From NCBI GenBank assembly GCA_900543395.1, contig UQQT01000004.1:1-64000 (forward strand): 64,000 bases of DNA, written 5' to 3'. This document shows, piece by piece, positions 32,991-42,770 of this stretch. Position 1 is the stretch's first letter. Every line of letters starts with the position of its first letter. The position numbers and the translations under genes were made by a program. This stretch comes from an uncultured Oscillospiraceae bacterium (GTDB taxonomy: Bacteria; Bacillota; Clostridia; Oscillospirales; Acutalibacteraceae). Below the pieces are notes generated by a model, which searched no databases, was not told the DNA's origin, and worked only from the letters and a program-made list of their open reading frames with translations.

Positions 32991-33941
32991 ATTTACAACA
33001 TTTATGGGCTGACCGTCGCAGAACGCCTTTATATTTTCCTCAAATATATTCATAAGCCTCTGCCTTGTCTCAAGCGCCGCCCATGCTATGTGCGGGGTAA
33101 TAATACAGTTTTTCGCAGTGAGAAGCGGGTCGTTTTCCTCGGGCGGTTCCTTTGTCATAACGTCGAGTCCCGCGCCGGCTATGACCGAATCGTTAAGTGC
33201 GTCGGCAAGGTCTTTTGAATTTACGACGGGACCTCTCGACGTGTTTATAAGAAACGCGTTCTTCTTCATTTTGCTTAAGAATTCTTTATTGACAAGTCCC
33301 GTTGTTTCAGCTGTCAGCGGACAGTGAAGCGTTACGAAGTCGGATAAGGCAAGAAGCGTATCGAGGTCTGTGTATTCGATATAATCCTCTGCGCCGGGGT
33401 GAATTCTCGGGGCGTAAACGAGCGTTCTCATGCCGAACGCATGCGCTTTCTTTGCAACGTCCTTTCCGATTCTGCCGAAACCGATAATTCCTATCGTCTT
33501 GCCGTCGAGCTCGTAAAGGGGTGTGAGGTGATATGTAAAGTCGGGGTTTTTGCTCCAGTCTCCGCGCCTTACCGATTCGCTGTGAAGCGAAACGTGTGTG
33601 CAGTGCTCGAGCATAAACGAGAAAACGAGCTGTGCGACCGCGTGAGTGGAATATGCGGGTATATTGGAAAGAGGAATCGAACGTTCTTTTAATTTTTCCG
33701 CGTCGACTACGTTGTAGCCCGTAGCCAGTGTGCAGACGAATTTAAGCCTCGGAAGGGAATCTATCATCCCGGCTGTCAGCGGAGTTTTATTTGTTACAAG
33801 GATATCCGCGTCCTTACTGCGTTCGTAAATGAGTTCGGGTTTCGTTCTGTCGTAAATTTCGGTTTCGCCGTATTTATTCAGAAAATCCCAGCTTAAATCT
33901 CCGGGATTCTGTGCGAAAGCGTCGAGGATAACTATTTTCAT
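32985..33941 (-). CDS. D-isomer specific 2-hydroxyacid dehydrogenase
   Basis: The 318-residue NAD(P)-dependent enzyme has the Rossmann motif GFGRIGKDVAKKAHAFG, the catalytic Arg in NTSRGPVVNS and the C-terminal HIAWAALETR segment containing the catalytic His. It belongs to the group of glycerate/hydroxypyruvate or D-lactate-type dehydrogenases; the substrate is not resolvable by eye. GGGAGTG precedes the ATG at 33941. Confidence 0.88.
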   Translation of the reverse strand: MKIVILDAFAQNPGDLSWDFLNKYGETEIYDRTKPELIYERSKDADILVTNKTPLTAGMIDSLPRLKFVCTLATGYNVVDAEKLKERSIPLSNIPAYSTHAVAQLVFSFMLEHCTHVSLHSESVRRGDWSKNPDFTYHLTPLYELDGKTIGIIGFGRIGKDVAKKAHAFGMRTLVYAPRIHPGAEDYIEYTDLDTLLALSDFVTLHCPLTAETTGLVNKEFLSKMKKNAFLINTSRGPVVNSKDLADALNDSVIAGAGLDVMTKEPPEENDPLLTAKNCIITPHIAWAALETRQRLMNIFEENIKAFCDGQPINVVNL

Positions 33942-34029
33942 TTATATATCACTCCCGTAATTGTTTTTCTAAATTGTAGCATAAAAATTCCCCTTATACC
34001 AGTATTATTTTTAATTATCATATAAATAC

Positions 34030-34058
34030 TTGATGTTTTTAGATTTTTTTGATAAAAT
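34030..34058 (+). promoter_or_regulatory. Promoter of the VTT-galK-mutS2 operon
   Basis: TTGATG, 17-nt spacer, TAAAAT. Confidence 0.55.
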
Positions 34059-34095
34059 AAATTGGATAATCCTCTGAAAGGCGGTGATATCGGGT

Positions 34096-34815
34096 TTGGA
34101 TAAGATGAGAGTATTTCGCAAAGTGTTCTATATTACGGGAATATCGTTTCTTATAGGAGCGGTAATCCTCACTCTGTGGTGCATATTCGCACCGATTGAT
34201 ACGCTTTCGGAAAAGTATAACGAATATCTTGTATGGCTTGCCGACCTCGAGCTTAAAATTGCCGCCATAGAGAGCAAGGGCGTCGTTGTGCTTGTACTGT
34301 TTATGCTGTTTTTCGTAAAATGCGCCGTGCCTTTGTATCCGTTCTCGATACTGTTTGTCGCCAGCGCGATGGTGTTCGAGCTGCCCGTCGCCATGCTTAT
34401 AAACTGTCTGGGAATGATTCTTATTATGACGATAAAATACGAGGCGGGCGTGCATCTCGGCGGAGGTAATCTTAAACGTCTTATCAGAACGAGCAGGGTT
34501 GCTACGGAGCTTGTTGAAACAAAGGGCAGAGAACAGACTTTGATTCTGTTTTTGATGCGCCTTGTTCCGATTATCCCGATAAACGCGGCAAGTCAGCTTT
34601 ACGGGTCGCTCGATTACGACTATTGGAAATTTTTAATAGTTTCCGTAATCGGATATCTCCCGCAGATGCTTTCGTTCAGTATTATCGGACGCAACGCGAG
34701 AAACCCGTTTTCGCTGGGATTCATTATCCCTATTATAGTTCTTCTCTTCGTTTCGGGCATAGCTTTGCTTGTGCTCGGCGGGGTGTTTGACGTTATTAAA
34801 AAAGTAAGGAAATAA
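34096..34815 (+). CDS. TVP38/TMEM64 family membrane protein (VTT domain)
   Basis: The 239-residue protein has about six hydrophobic segments and the VTT/DedA-type core: KCAVPLYPFSILFVASAMVF, GMILIMTIKYEAGVHLGG and the conserved LMRLVPIIPINAASQLYG. The superfamily includes lipid scramblases and transporters for polyprenyl phosphates; this member's role is unknown. I prefer TTG at 34096, 7 nt after GGTGAT; GTG at 34084 sits on the Shine-Dalgarno and ATG at 34105 is also possible. Confidence 0.8.
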   Translation: MDKMRVFRKVFYITGISFLIGAVILTLWCIFAPIDTLSEKYNEYLVWLADLELKIAAIESKGVVVLVLFMLFFVKCAVPLYPFSILFVASAMVFELPVAMLINCLGMILIMTIKYEAGVHLGGGNLKRLIRTSRVATELVETKGREQTLILFLMRLVPIIPINAASQLYGSLDYDYWKFLIVSVIGYLPQMLSFSIIGRNARNPFSLGFIIPIIVLLFVSGIALLVLGGVFDVIKKVRK

Positions 34816-34836
34816 AATATAAAGGAGTAAATATTT

Positions 34837-36120
34837 ATGTCTTATAAAGATACTTTAAAGAAACTCGAGTCGTCCCGGTACGATTCGTTTATGAAGAAAA
34901 TATATTTTACCGATGAGAAGGTAAAAGAGGAGAAAGAGAGATATAAAAAGATTCTCGATTTGTACGTTTCGCTTTACGGTGAGGACGGGGATATCAGATT
35001 CTTTTCCGCCCCCGGCAGAAGCGAGGTATGCGGAAATCATACCGACCACAACCGCGGTAAGGTAATCGCCGCCGCCGTCAATCTCGACGCCGTAGCCGCC
35101 GCCGCAAAAAACGATGAAAATATCGTAAGGGTTAAATCCGCGGAGTATACGAAGTCCGATATTATCGATATTTCCGTTCTCAAGCCCGTTGAAAAGGAAA
35201 CAGGCTCGTCGGCGGCGCTTATCAGAGGCGTTTGCAGAGGATTTGCCGACAGGGGATATAAGATAGGAGGATTCAACGCCGCCACGGCTACGCGCGTTCT
35301 CTCGGGCAGCGGACTTTCATCCTCCGCCGCGTTCGAGGTTCTTATCGGAACATGTCTTAATTATCTTTATAATGACGGAAAGGTCTCCGCGGTCGAAATC
35401 GCGCAGATAGCACAGTTTGCGGAGAACGAATTTTTCGGCAAGCCCTGCGGACTTATGGACCAAACGGCGTGCTCTGTCGGCGGATTTGTAAATATCGACT
35501 TTAAAGACCCGGCGAATCCCGTTATTACGCCGATTGATTTCGACTTCGCTTCCTGCGGACACAGTCTCTGCATTGTCGATACGAGAGCAAGTCACGCCGA
35601 CCTTACCGACGAGTACGGTGCTATCAGAAGCGAGATGGAGTCCGCCGCCGGATGCTTCGGCAAAACGGCTTTGAGAGACGTGGACGAGAAAGAATTTTTT
35701 GAGAATATAAATATTGTAAGAGAAAAAGTAAGCGAGAGAGCGGCATTGAGAGGGCTTCACTTCTTCGGCGAGAACAACAGGGTAGACAGGCAGACCGAGG
35801 CTCTTTCAAAGGGCGATTTCGAGGAGTTTAAGAAGCTTGTAATAGAGAGCGGTTATTCGTCGTATATGTATAATCAAAACGTATTTTCCGCGAAGTCTCC
35901 GCTTAATCAGCCGGTTTCGCTTGCGCTCGCGGTCAGCGAATACATATTAAAAGGAAAAGGAGCGTGGAGGGTTCACGGAGGCGGTTTCGCAGGTACGATT
36001 CAGGCTTTCGTTCCCTCGGATATGCTCGACGTTTATAAAACTGAGATCGAAAAGGTTTTCGGCGAATCCGCATGCTACGTGCTTAACGTAAGACCCGTAG
36101 GAGGATGCGAGATCAGCTGA
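34837..36120 (+). CDS. galK: Galactokinase-like GHMP kinase
   Basis: The 427-residue product has the galactokinase signature in a variant form (APGRSEVCGNHTDHNRG; Asn replaces Glu of the usual GEHTDYN), the ATP loop LSGSGLSSSAAFEV and the third motif VHGGGFAGTIQAF. It would phosphorylate galactose or a related sugar in the Leloir pathway. No galE or galT is adjacent. About 50 N-terminal residues precede the signature, longer than in GalK of E. coli. AAAGGAG precedes the ATG. Confidence 0.85.
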   Translation: MSYKDTLKKLESSRYDSFMKKIYFTDEKVKEEKERYKKILDLYVSLYGEDGDIRFFSAPGRSEVCGNHTDHNRGKVIAAAVNLDAVAAAAKNDENIVRVKSAEYTKSDIIDISVLKPVEKETGSSAALIRGVCRGFADRGYKIGGFNAATATRVLSGSGLSSSAAFEVLIGTCLNYLYNDGKVSAVEIAQIAQFAENEFFGKPCGLMDQTACSVGGFVNIDFKDPANPVITPIDFDFASCGHSLCIVDTRASHADLTDEYGAIRSEMESAAGCFGKTALRDVDEKEFFENINIVREKVSERAALRGLHFFGENNRVDRQTEALSKGDFEEFKKLVIESGYSSYMYNQNVFSAKSPLNQPVSLALAVSEYILKGKGAWRVHGGGFAGTIQAFVPSDMLDVYKTEIEKVFGESACYVLNVRPVGGCEIS

Positions 36121-36154
36121 ATAAAACCGTTTCGTATTTTATGAGGAATAGAAA

Positions 36155-38539
36155 ATGACAACGGAAAATAACAGACACTATAAAGCTTTGGAGCTTGATA
36201 AAATACTCGTTCGGCTGTCCGAATTCTGCTCGTGCGAGGATTCAAAATACGAAGCCTTACACATAGAACCGCAGACGGACATAAGAAGCGCGCAGAAGCT
36301 TTTGGACGAGACCGAATCGGCTTATATTCTGCTCGCCAAATTCGGCGGACCGTCGTTCGGCAGTCTTAAAAATGTGAGCAATTCTCTTGCGAGAGCCGCC
36401 GCGGGCGGAGTCCTTTCGATAAGAGAGCTTATGACGATATGCGAGGATTTGCGGGTTATCCGTTCGCTTTACGAATGGAGACACAGACAGTCGGGCGTAG
36501 ACACGGGTATCGATACGAAATTTTCGGTTTTGAGACCGAATAAATATTTCGAGGATAAAATAAACACGGCGGTTCTCAACGAGGACGAGCTGTCGGACAA
36601 CGCCTCGCCCGCGCTTGCGGAAATAAGACGGAAGATTCGCAGACAGTCATCGTCCGTACGTGAAAAGCTTGACTCGATAACGCGTTCGTCGGCGTATCAG
36701 AAATATTTGCAGGACGCGATAGTAACGCAGAGAAACGGCAGATTCGTAGTCCCCGTCAAGAACGAATACAGAAACGAAATTCCCGGACTCGTCCACGACA
36801 CGTCGGCGAGCGGAGCGACGGTATTCATTGAACCCATGAGCGTAGTCGAAGCGAACAACGAGATACGCGTTTTACAGGGCAGGGAGCAGGACGAAATCGA
36901 GCGGATTCTCGCCGAACTTTCGGCGGAGGCGGGCGAATTCGAAAACGAGATAAAGTACAGCTATGAAATTGCGTGCGAGCTTAATCTTATATTTGCAAAA
37001 GCTCAGCTTGCATATAAAATGAAAGCGTCCGTCCCCGTTCTTAATAATATAGGTATAACGGATTTAAAGCGCGCGAGACATCCGCTTCTTGATAAAAACA
37101 AGGTCGTACCCGTCGATATCAGACTCGGCGAGGATTTTGACTCTCTCGTAATAACGGGACCCAATACCGGCGGTAAGACGGTTTCGATAAAAACGCTCGG
37201 ACTTATAACGCTGATGGCTATGTGCGGACTGATGATTCCCGTCGCAGACAACAGCAGGGTATGTATTTTCGAGAATATATTTGCCGATATCGGCGACGAA
37301 CAGAGCATAGAGCAGTCGCTGTCGACGTTTTCGTCGCACATGGTAAACATCGTCGACATTTCGAAGCAGGCGGATTCGTCGAGTCTTATTCTCATAGACG
37401 AGCTGGGCGCGGGAACCGACCCCGTAGAGGGTGCGGCTCTTGCAGTGGCGATACTCGAGGATTTAAGAGCAAAGGGTGCAAAAATAGCCGCTACGACGCA
37501 CTATGCGGAGTTAAAGGCGTACGCCTTGCAGACCGGCAGGGTAGAGAACGGATGCTGTGAATTCGACGTTGCGACGCTTCGCCCGACATACAGATTATTA
37601 ATAGGCGTTCCGGGCCGTTCCAACGCGTTCGCGATAAGCGAAAAGCTCGGAATCAGCCCGTCGGTAATTTCGAGGGCGAGAGAGATGGTTTCGGGCGAGA
37701 GCATACGGTTTGAGGACGTTATAGATTCGCTCGAATCGCGCAGAGCCGAAATGGAAAAGGCGAAAGCCGAGGCGGAGGAATTAAGACGGCAGAACGAAGA
37801 ATTAAAGAAAAAAGCCGAAACGAGACTTGAAGATATAGAAGAAATGCGCCGTAAGGAATTCGACAAAGCGCGTTCGGACGCATTGAGACTCGTTGAAAAC
37901 GCAAGGCGCGAGGCGAATTCTCTTATGTTCGAAGTCGATAAGCTTAAAAAGGAGCTTAAAAACGGCGGACGAAACGCAGAATTCGTACAGAAAGCGAAGT
38001 CGCAGATCAAAAAGAGTATGGCGGGCGTGGATTCCGCAGTAAATCCGGTTACCGAGAGTGCGGATGACGGTTATGTTCCGTCGAGACCGATAAAGGTCGG
38101 CGACACCGTAAAGCTTGCGGGTATGAACAGCGAGGCGACGGTTCTCTCGCTTGCGGATAAAAACGGCGAAATGGAAGTTCAGTCGGGTATCATGAAGCTC
38201 CGTGTAAAGGCGGACAGGTTACGTCTTGTCGAAAAACCGAAGCAGAAAACCAATAGCGGCGTAAAGCGCGTCGGCGAGAGCCGTGTAAACGCGGATGTAA
38301 GCACGCGGTGCGATTTGAGAGGTATGACGAGCGAAGAAGCAATAATGACTCTCGATTCGTTTATCGACAGCATGGTTATGGCGGGGCTTAAAGAGTTTAC
38401 GATTATACACGGCAAGGGAACGGGCGTTCTGCGTTCTGCCGTTCAACAGCATTTAAAACGTCATCCTCAGATAAAATCATACCGTCTCGGAACATTCGGC
38501 GAGGGCGAAAACGGAGTAACCATAGCCGAGACAAAATAA
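36155..38539 (+). CDS. mutS2: Endonuclease MutS2
   Basis: The 794-residue protein has an N-terminal core, the MutS ATPase (TGPNTGGKT Walker A, LIDELGAGTDPVEG Walker B), a long charged coiled coil (about 510-610) and a C-terminal Smr nuclease domain (CDLRGMTSEEA, HGKGTGVLR). MutS2 acts in recombination control and in rescue of collided ribosomes in Firmicutes. It lies 34 nt after galK, probably in the same transcript. Confidence 0.95.
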   Translation: MTTENNRHYKALELDKILVRLSEFCSCEDSKYEALHIEPQTDIRSAQKLLDETESAYILLAKFGGPSFGSLKNVSNSLARAAAGGVLSIRELMTICEDLRVIRSLYEWRHRQSGVDTGIDTKFSVLRPNKYFEDKINTAVLNEDELSDNASPALAEIRRKIRRQSSSVREKLDSITRSSAYQKYLQDAIVTQRNGRFVVPVKNEYRNEIPGLVHDTSASGATVFIEPMSVVEANNEIRVLQGREQDEIERILAELSAEAGEFENEIKYSYEIACELNLIFAKAQLAYKMKASVPVLNNIGITDLKRARHPLLDKNKVVPVDIRLGEDFDSLVITGPNTGGKTVSIKTLGLITLMAMCGLMIPVADNSRVCIFENIFADIGDEQSIEQSLSTFSSHMVNIVDISKQADSSSLILIDELGAGTDPVEGAALAVAILEDLRAKGAKIAATTHYAELKAYALQTGRVENGCCEFDVATLRPTYRLLIGVPGRSNAFAISEKLGISPSVISRAREMVSGESIRFEDVIDSLESRRAEMEKAKAEAEELRRQNEELKKKAETRLEDIEEMRRKEFDKARSDALRLVENARREANSLMFEVDKLKKELKNGGRNAEFVQKAKSQIKKSMAGVDSAVNPVTESADDGYVPSRPIKVGDTVKLAGMNSEATVLSLADKNGEMEVQSGIMKLRVKADRLRLVEKPKQKTNSGVKRVGESRVNADVSTRCDLRGMTSEEAIMTLDSFIDSMVMAGLKEFTIIHGKGTGVLRSAVQQHLKRHPQIKSYRLGTFGEGENGVTIAETK

Positions 38540-38563
38540 TTGTCCGAAAGACGAAAAAAATTC

Positions 38564-38592
38564 TTGACAAAGATATTTTTTTGTTGTATAAT
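38564..38592 (+). promoter_or_regulatory. Consensus promoter of ylxM-ffh
   Basis: TTGACA, 17-nt spacer, TATAAT: an exact sigma-A consensus. Confidence 0.88.
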
Positions 38593-38674
38593 ACCGCCTG
38601 TAAAGCAATTATTCTTTACAGATGTTGCTTAAAATCCGGCGTTTCGTGCCGGAATCCGAGGGAGGATTTCTGCG

Positions 38675-39040
38675 GTGGCTAAGAATCTGGATATCATCAT
38701 GCTTCTTGACGTATACGGCGACATGCTCACCGTAAAACAGAGAGAATTTCTCGATTATTACTATAACGACGATCTTTCCCTTTCCGAAATTGCCGATAAT
38801 GTAGGCATCACCCGCCAGGGCGTTCGCGATTCTATAAAACGTGCGGAAGCTCAGCTGGAGGAAATGGAAGAAAAGCTCGCGTTCGTTAAGAAATTCAGGG
38901 ATTTGAGTTCGGGACTCGAGGAAATTTCCGAAGCGGCCGCGGAGATAAACAGGCAAAACCTTAAATGCGGTCTGTCGATGGAGATAAACGACCTCTCGGT
39001 CAAAATTCAGTCCGTCGCCGCCGCTCTCAATGAACAGTAA
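38675..39040 (+). CDS. ylxM: YlxM family DNA-binding protein (UPF0122)
   Basis: The 121-residue product is a sigma-70 region 4-like helix-turn-helix protein (LTVKQREFLDYYYNDDLSLSEI then GITRQGVRDSIKRAE). YlxM is always linked to ffh in Firmicutes and stimulates SRP GTPase function in streptococci. The start is GTG after GGGAGG. It is 12 nt upstream of ffh. Confidence 0.93.
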   Translation: MAKNLDIIMLLDVYGDMLTVKQREFLDYYYNDDLSLSEIADNVGITRQGVRDSIKRAEAQLEEMEEKLAFVKKFRDLSSGLEEISEAAAEINRQNLKCGLSMEINDLSVKIQSVAAALNEQ

Positions 39041-39052
39041 GAGGTATCACTA

Positions 39053-40420
39053 ATGGCATTTGAAGGTCTTTCCGACAAATTAGAGGCCGCCTTTAAAAAG
39101 CTGAGAAGCAAGGGCAGTCTTACAGAATCCGACGTTAAGGAGGCTATGCGAGAGGTTCGTCTTGCATTGCTCGAGGCTGACGTCAGCTATAAAGTCGCAA
39201 AGGATTTTACGGCTTCGGTAACGGAGAAGGCTATAGGAGCTAAGGTAACCGAAAGTCTTACTCCCGCGCAGATGGTTATAAAGATCGTCAATCAGGAGCT
39301 CACCGCTTTGATGGGCGGTACGCAGTCGAGACTTACGACGGCGGCTCATCCCCCGACGGTAGTTATGATGTGCGGACTTCAGGGTTCCGGTAAAACGACG
39401 CACTGCGCCAAGATTACAAAACGTCTCAAAGCACAGGGTCACAGACCGCTTCTCGTCGCGTGCGATATTTACAGACCCGCCGCTATCAAGCAGCTGCAGG
39501 TTGTCGGCGAACAGGTCGGTGTTCCCGTATTCGAACGCGGAACCGAGGATCCCGTTGTTATCGCAAAGGAAGCGGTAAAATACGCGAAGGATCAAGGTTA
39601 TGATTACGTATTCCTTGATACCGCCGGACGTCTTCACATAGACGAACAGCTCATGCAGGAGCTTAAAAATATTAAAGCCGAGGTCAAGCCTCACGAGATT
39701 CTTCTCGTTGTTGACGCGATGACCGGACAGGACGCTGTCAATGTAGCTTCCTCATTTAACGAAGCACTCGGAATCGACGGTCTTGTTCTTACAAAGCTTG
39801 ACGGCGATACCAGAGGCGGTGCGGCTCTCTCCGCGAGAGCGATAACGGGCAAACCGATTAAATTCGTCGGCGTGGGCGAGAAGCTCGACGATCTCGACGA
39901 GTTCCATCCCGACCGTATGGCTTCGAGAATCCTCGGAATGGGTGACGTCCTTTCCCTTATAGATAAGGCGGAGGCGGCTCTCGATGAGAAGAAAGCGGCT
40001 CAGCTTGAGGAAAAATTAAGAAAGAATAAATTCGACCTCAACGATCTGCTTACACAGCTTCAGGAAGTGAAAAAAATGGGTTCCATGAAGGATATGCTTT
40101 CCATGCTTCCCGGAGTCGGAAATAAGCTTAAGGACGCGGATATAGACGACAGAATGCTCGATAAAACGGCTTCGATAATCTATTCCATGACCGAAAAAGA
40201 GCGTACGAATCCCGACATCATCAACCCCTCCCGTAAACGCAGAATTGCCGCGGGCTGCGGAATGCAGGTCGAGGACGTAAACAGACTTCTCAACCAGTAC
40301 CGTCAGATGCAGAAGATGTTCAAGCAGTTCAGCGGTAAGGGTTCTAAGAAAAAAATGCGTAACCTGAGCCGTATGGCGGGTATGAACGGACTCGGCGGAA
40401 TGGGCTTCCCCGACAAATAA
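39053..40420 (+). CDS. ffh: Signal recognition particle GTPase Ffh
   Basis: The 455-residue protein has N, G and M domains: GLQGSGKTT (G1), DTAGRLH (G3), TKLDGDTRGG (G4) and GVGEKLDDLDEFHPDR, then a Met-rich M domain that binds SRP RNA and signal peptides (QYRQMQKMFKQF, MRNLSRMAGMNGL). It targets membrane proteins co-translationally. The SRP RNA gene is not in this window. Confidence 0.97.
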   Translation: MAFEGLSDKLEAAFKKLRSKGSLTESDVKEAMREVRLALLEADVSYKVAKDFTASVTEKAIGAKVTESLTPAQMVIKIVNQELTALMGGTQSRLTTAAHPPTVVMMCGLQGSGKTTHCAKITKRLKAQGHRPLLVACDIYRPAAIKQLQVVGEQVGVPVFERGTEDPVVIAKEAVKYAKDQGYDYVFLDTAGRLHIDEQLMQELKNIKAEVKPHEILLVVDAMTGQDAVNVASSFNEALGIDGLVLTKLDGDTRGGAALSARAITGKPIKFVGVGEKLDDLDEFHPDRMASRILGMGDVLSLIDKAEAALDEKKAAQLEEKLRKNKFDLNDLLTQLQEVKKMGSMKDMLSMLPGVGNKLKDADIDDRMLDKTASIIYSMTEKERTNPDIINPSRKRRIAAGCGMQVEDVNRLLNQYRQMQKMFKQFSGKGSKKKMRNLSRMAGMNGLGGMGFPDK

Positions 40421-40511
40421 AATTCTATTAATTCATTATTATGGTATAGACACAAGGGTGTTTAAATACAGTTTAATTTTTTTTGTGTTAATTATTTGGA
40501 GGTAATTACAA

Positions 40512-40757
40512 ATGGCAGTTAAAATTCGTCTTCGCCGTATGGGCGCAAAGAAGGCTCCTTTCTATCGTATAGTCGTAGCCGATTCGAGATATCCCAGAGA
40601 CGGCAGATTCATCGAGGAAATCGGTTACTACAATCCCACCAAGGATCCCGTTGACGTAAAGATCGACGCCGAGAAGGCTAAGACCTGGATCAAGAACGGC
40701 GCACAGCCCACCGATACGGTTAAGAGCATCCTTAAAAAGCAGGGTATCGTTGAATAA
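40512..40757 (+). CDS. rpsP: 30S ribosomal protein S16
   Basis: The 81-residue protein has the conserved S16 start MAVKIRLRRMGAKKAPFYRI and the GRFIEEIGYYNP segment. TTTGGAGG precedes the ATG. The 91-nt gap after ffh is AT-rich with a possible ACACAA/TTGTGT pairing, which may be a leader structure. Confidence 0.97.
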   Translation: MAVKIRLRRMGAKKAPFYRIVVADSRYPRDGRFIEEIGYYNPTKDPVDVKIDAEKAKTWIKNGAQPTDTVKSILKKQGIVE

Positions 40758-40813
40758 TCCGTTTTATTTAAAGTTTTTTTTAGATGCAAACGGTTAGTTT
40801 AGGAGGAAATAAA

Positions 40814-41047
40814 ATGCAGGATTTATTAGTATCAATCGCACAGGGTCTTGTTGAGGATCCGTCCGCAGTCAACGTAACCGTTGACGAGGTTAACGAGGAA
40901 GGTATCGTAGTTTATCATCTTCATGTCGCTCCCGATGATATGGGAAGAATTATCGGCAAACAGGGCAGAATCGCGAAAGCTATCAGAACGGTTATGCGCG
41001 CTACCGCTAACAGAAAAGATATGAAAGTTCAGGTCGAGATCGACTGA
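40814..41047 (+). CDS. khpA: KH-domain RNA-binding protein KhpA (YlqC)
   Basis: The 77-residue product is a single KH domain with the GRIIGKQGRIAKAIRT loop (GxxG = GKQG). KhpA acts with KhpB in RNA regulation of cell elongation. TAGGAGG precedes the ATG at 40814. In most Firmicutes rimM, trmD and rplS follow; here the operon ends in two terminators. Confidence 0.93.
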   Translation: MQDLLVSIAQGLVEDPSAVNVTVDEVNEEGIVVYHLHVAPDDMGRIIGKQGRIAKAIRTVMRATANRKDMKVQVEID

Positions 41048-41075
41048 TTACCCGATTCGGACAATTAAACGAAGA

Positions 41076-41101
41076 GAGAGTCGTTTTCGGCTCTCTTTTT
41101 T
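41076..41101 (+). terminator. Terminator after khpA
   Basis: GAGAGTCG pairs with CGGCTCTC and is followed by T6. Confidence 0.85.
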
Positions 41102-41144
41102 ACGTCAAAATTATCATGCCGAAATATTTAAAATCATGTTTTTT

Positions 41145-41172
41145 TCGCCGTCGGAGGTACGGCGATTTTTTT
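41145..41172 (+). terminator. Second hairpin with poly-T tail
   Basis: TCGCCGT pairs with ACGGCGA, followed by T7 and preceded by T5. It lies 43 nt after the khpA terminator and 91 nt before the mraZ -35. Beyond it, 41173-41262 is AT-rich with nothing recognised. Confidence 0.75.
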
Positions 41173-41262
41173 ATTTTCATTTCAAATGATGAAAACCGAC
41201 ATCGGAATTGTATGTGTATGAAAAAAATTTTGCCAAATAGTCTTAAATATATGAAAAAACAC

Positions 41263-41291
41263 TTGCATTTTTTTTAGTTTATCTTTATAAT
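41263..41291 (+). promoter_or_regulatory. Promoter of the dcw cluster
   Basis: TTGCAT, 17-nt spacer, TATAAT, about 55 nt before the mraZ start. Confidence 0.8.
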
Positions 41292-41345
41292 AGCCTATAC
41301 AGGGTGCGAAATTACACTTAAATTTCACTCGGGAGGGGGATAAAG

Positions 41346-41768
41346 GTGGAAAACCAGCATTTTTGCGGAACATATAAGCATAATATCGACGCAAAGAACA
41401 GAATATTTATCCCCGCCAAATTCCGAACGATTTTGGGCGACAGTTTTGTTGTGTTTAAATCTCCCGACGGATGCGTTTCGATTTATACTCACGACGAGTG
41501 GAGCGAGATTCTCTCACAGATGAGAGGCGCGCGCACTCCGGAGGACAGACGCAGACAGCGTATGCTCTACGCAAAGATGCAGACGGTCGAAACCGATAAA
41601 CAGGGACGTATAACGCTCAGCCCCGATTTTGTTGAGCATGCTCATCTGAAAAAAGACGTCGCGGTTCTCGGAGCCGATAACAGAGTCGAGCTTTGGGATC
41701 AGGATGAGTGGGATTCTTATATGGGAGAATCGGATGATAAGCTTCTCAGCAGCGGAATAGAATTCTGA
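41346..41768 (+). CDS. mraZ: Transcriptional regulator MraZ
   Basis: The 140-residue protein has two AbrB-like swapped-hairpin domains with the typical start FCGTYKHNIDAKNRIFIPAKFR and the second motif VETDKQGRITLSPDF. MraZ binds repeats upstream of its own gene and tunes the dcw operon. The start is GTG after GGGAGGGGG. Confidence 0.95.
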   Translation: MENQHFCGTYKHNIDAKNRIFIPAKFRTILGDSFVVFKSPDGCVSIYTHDEWSEILSQMRGARTPEDRRRQRMLYAKMQTVETDKQGRITLSPDFVEHAHLKKDVAVLGADNRVELWDQDEWDSYMGESDDKLLSSGIEF

Positions 41769-41792
41769 CGACGGTGAAAGGCGGTGCGTTTT

Positions 41793-42716
41793 GTGGAGTT
41801 CAATCATAAGTCAGTTCTTTTGAACGAAGCCATAGACGCCCTGTCCGTAAAGAAGAATGGGATATATCTTGACGCGACTGCCGGCGGCGGAGGTCATTCC
41901 TCCAAGATCGTTGAGAAATTGGACGGCACAGGCCGTTTGATCGCTCTTGATCGAGACCCCGACGCCGTGGCAGTCCTCCGCTCCCGTTTCGCAGACGATG
42001 AAAACGTGACGGTGATTAACGACGTTTTCGATAATATAAAAAACGTTATCGTCTCCGAGGGTATAAGCTCGGTCGACGGTATACTCGCAGATCTCGGAGT
42101 AAGCTCCTATCAGCTTGATTCCGCAGAACGCGGATTTTCATTTCATAAGGACGCGCCGCTTGATATGCGTATGAGCAAGAGCGGTTTTTCGGCGTATGAC
42201 GCGGTCAACACACTTTCATACCCCGAGCTTGCAAGGATAATAAACGAATACGGCGAGGAGCGGTTCGCCTCGTCGATTGCTAAAAATATTGTAAAAACAA
42301 GAGAAAAGAAACCTATAGAGACTACATTTGAGCTGTGCGATATAATATCCGCTTCAATGCCCGCAAAGGCAAAGCGCGACGGACACCCCGCACGCAGAAC
42401 GTTTCAGGCTATCAGAATTTACGTAAACAGAGAACTTGACATGCTCGAGGGGGCGCTTAATGATATGTTTGACGTTCTTTCGCCCGGCGGAGTCTTAGCT
42501 GTCATAACGTTTCATTCGCTTGAGGACAGAATCGTAAAAAATACATTCGGCGATTTTTGCCGAGGATGTATCTGCCCTAAGGATTTCCCCGTATGCGTAT
42601 GCGGGAGAACGCCGAGAGGCTCGCTTAAATTCAAATCTATTTCCCCGTCGCCCGAGGAAATAGAATCGAATCCGAGGAGCCGCAGCGCGAGACTGCGGGC
42701 AGTTGTTAAACTTTGA
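41793..42716 (+). CDS. rsmH: 16S rRNA (cytosine1402-N4)-methyltransferase RsmH
   Basis: The 307-residue SAM enzyme has HKSVLLNEAIDAL, the SAM loop DATAGGGGHS, the DLGVSSYQLDSAERGFSF signature and SFHSLED-type VITFHSLEDRIVK. It methylates C1402 in the ribosomal P site. GTG at 41793 follows AAAGGCGG at 8 nt; GTG at 41784 overlaps that site. Confidence 0.96.
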   Translation: MEFNHKSVLLNEAIDALSVKKNGIYLDATAGGGGHSSKIVEKLDGTGRLIALDRDPDAVAVLRSRFADDENVTVINDVFDNIKNVIVSEGISSVDGILADLGVSSYQLDSAERGFSFHKDAPLDMRMSKSGFSAYDAVNTLSYPELARIINEYGEERFASSIAKNIVKTREKKPIETTFELCDIISASMPAKAKRDGHPARRTFQAIRIYVNRELDMLEGALNDMFDVLSPGGVLAVITFHSLEDRIVKNTFGDFCRGCICPKDFPVCVCGRTPRGSLKFKSISPSPEEIESNPRSRSARLRAVVKL

Positions 42717-42770
42717 TTTTTTCGACTTATATATATACGCCGTATTACGGCGGGAGAGGGAGTTTTTAAA

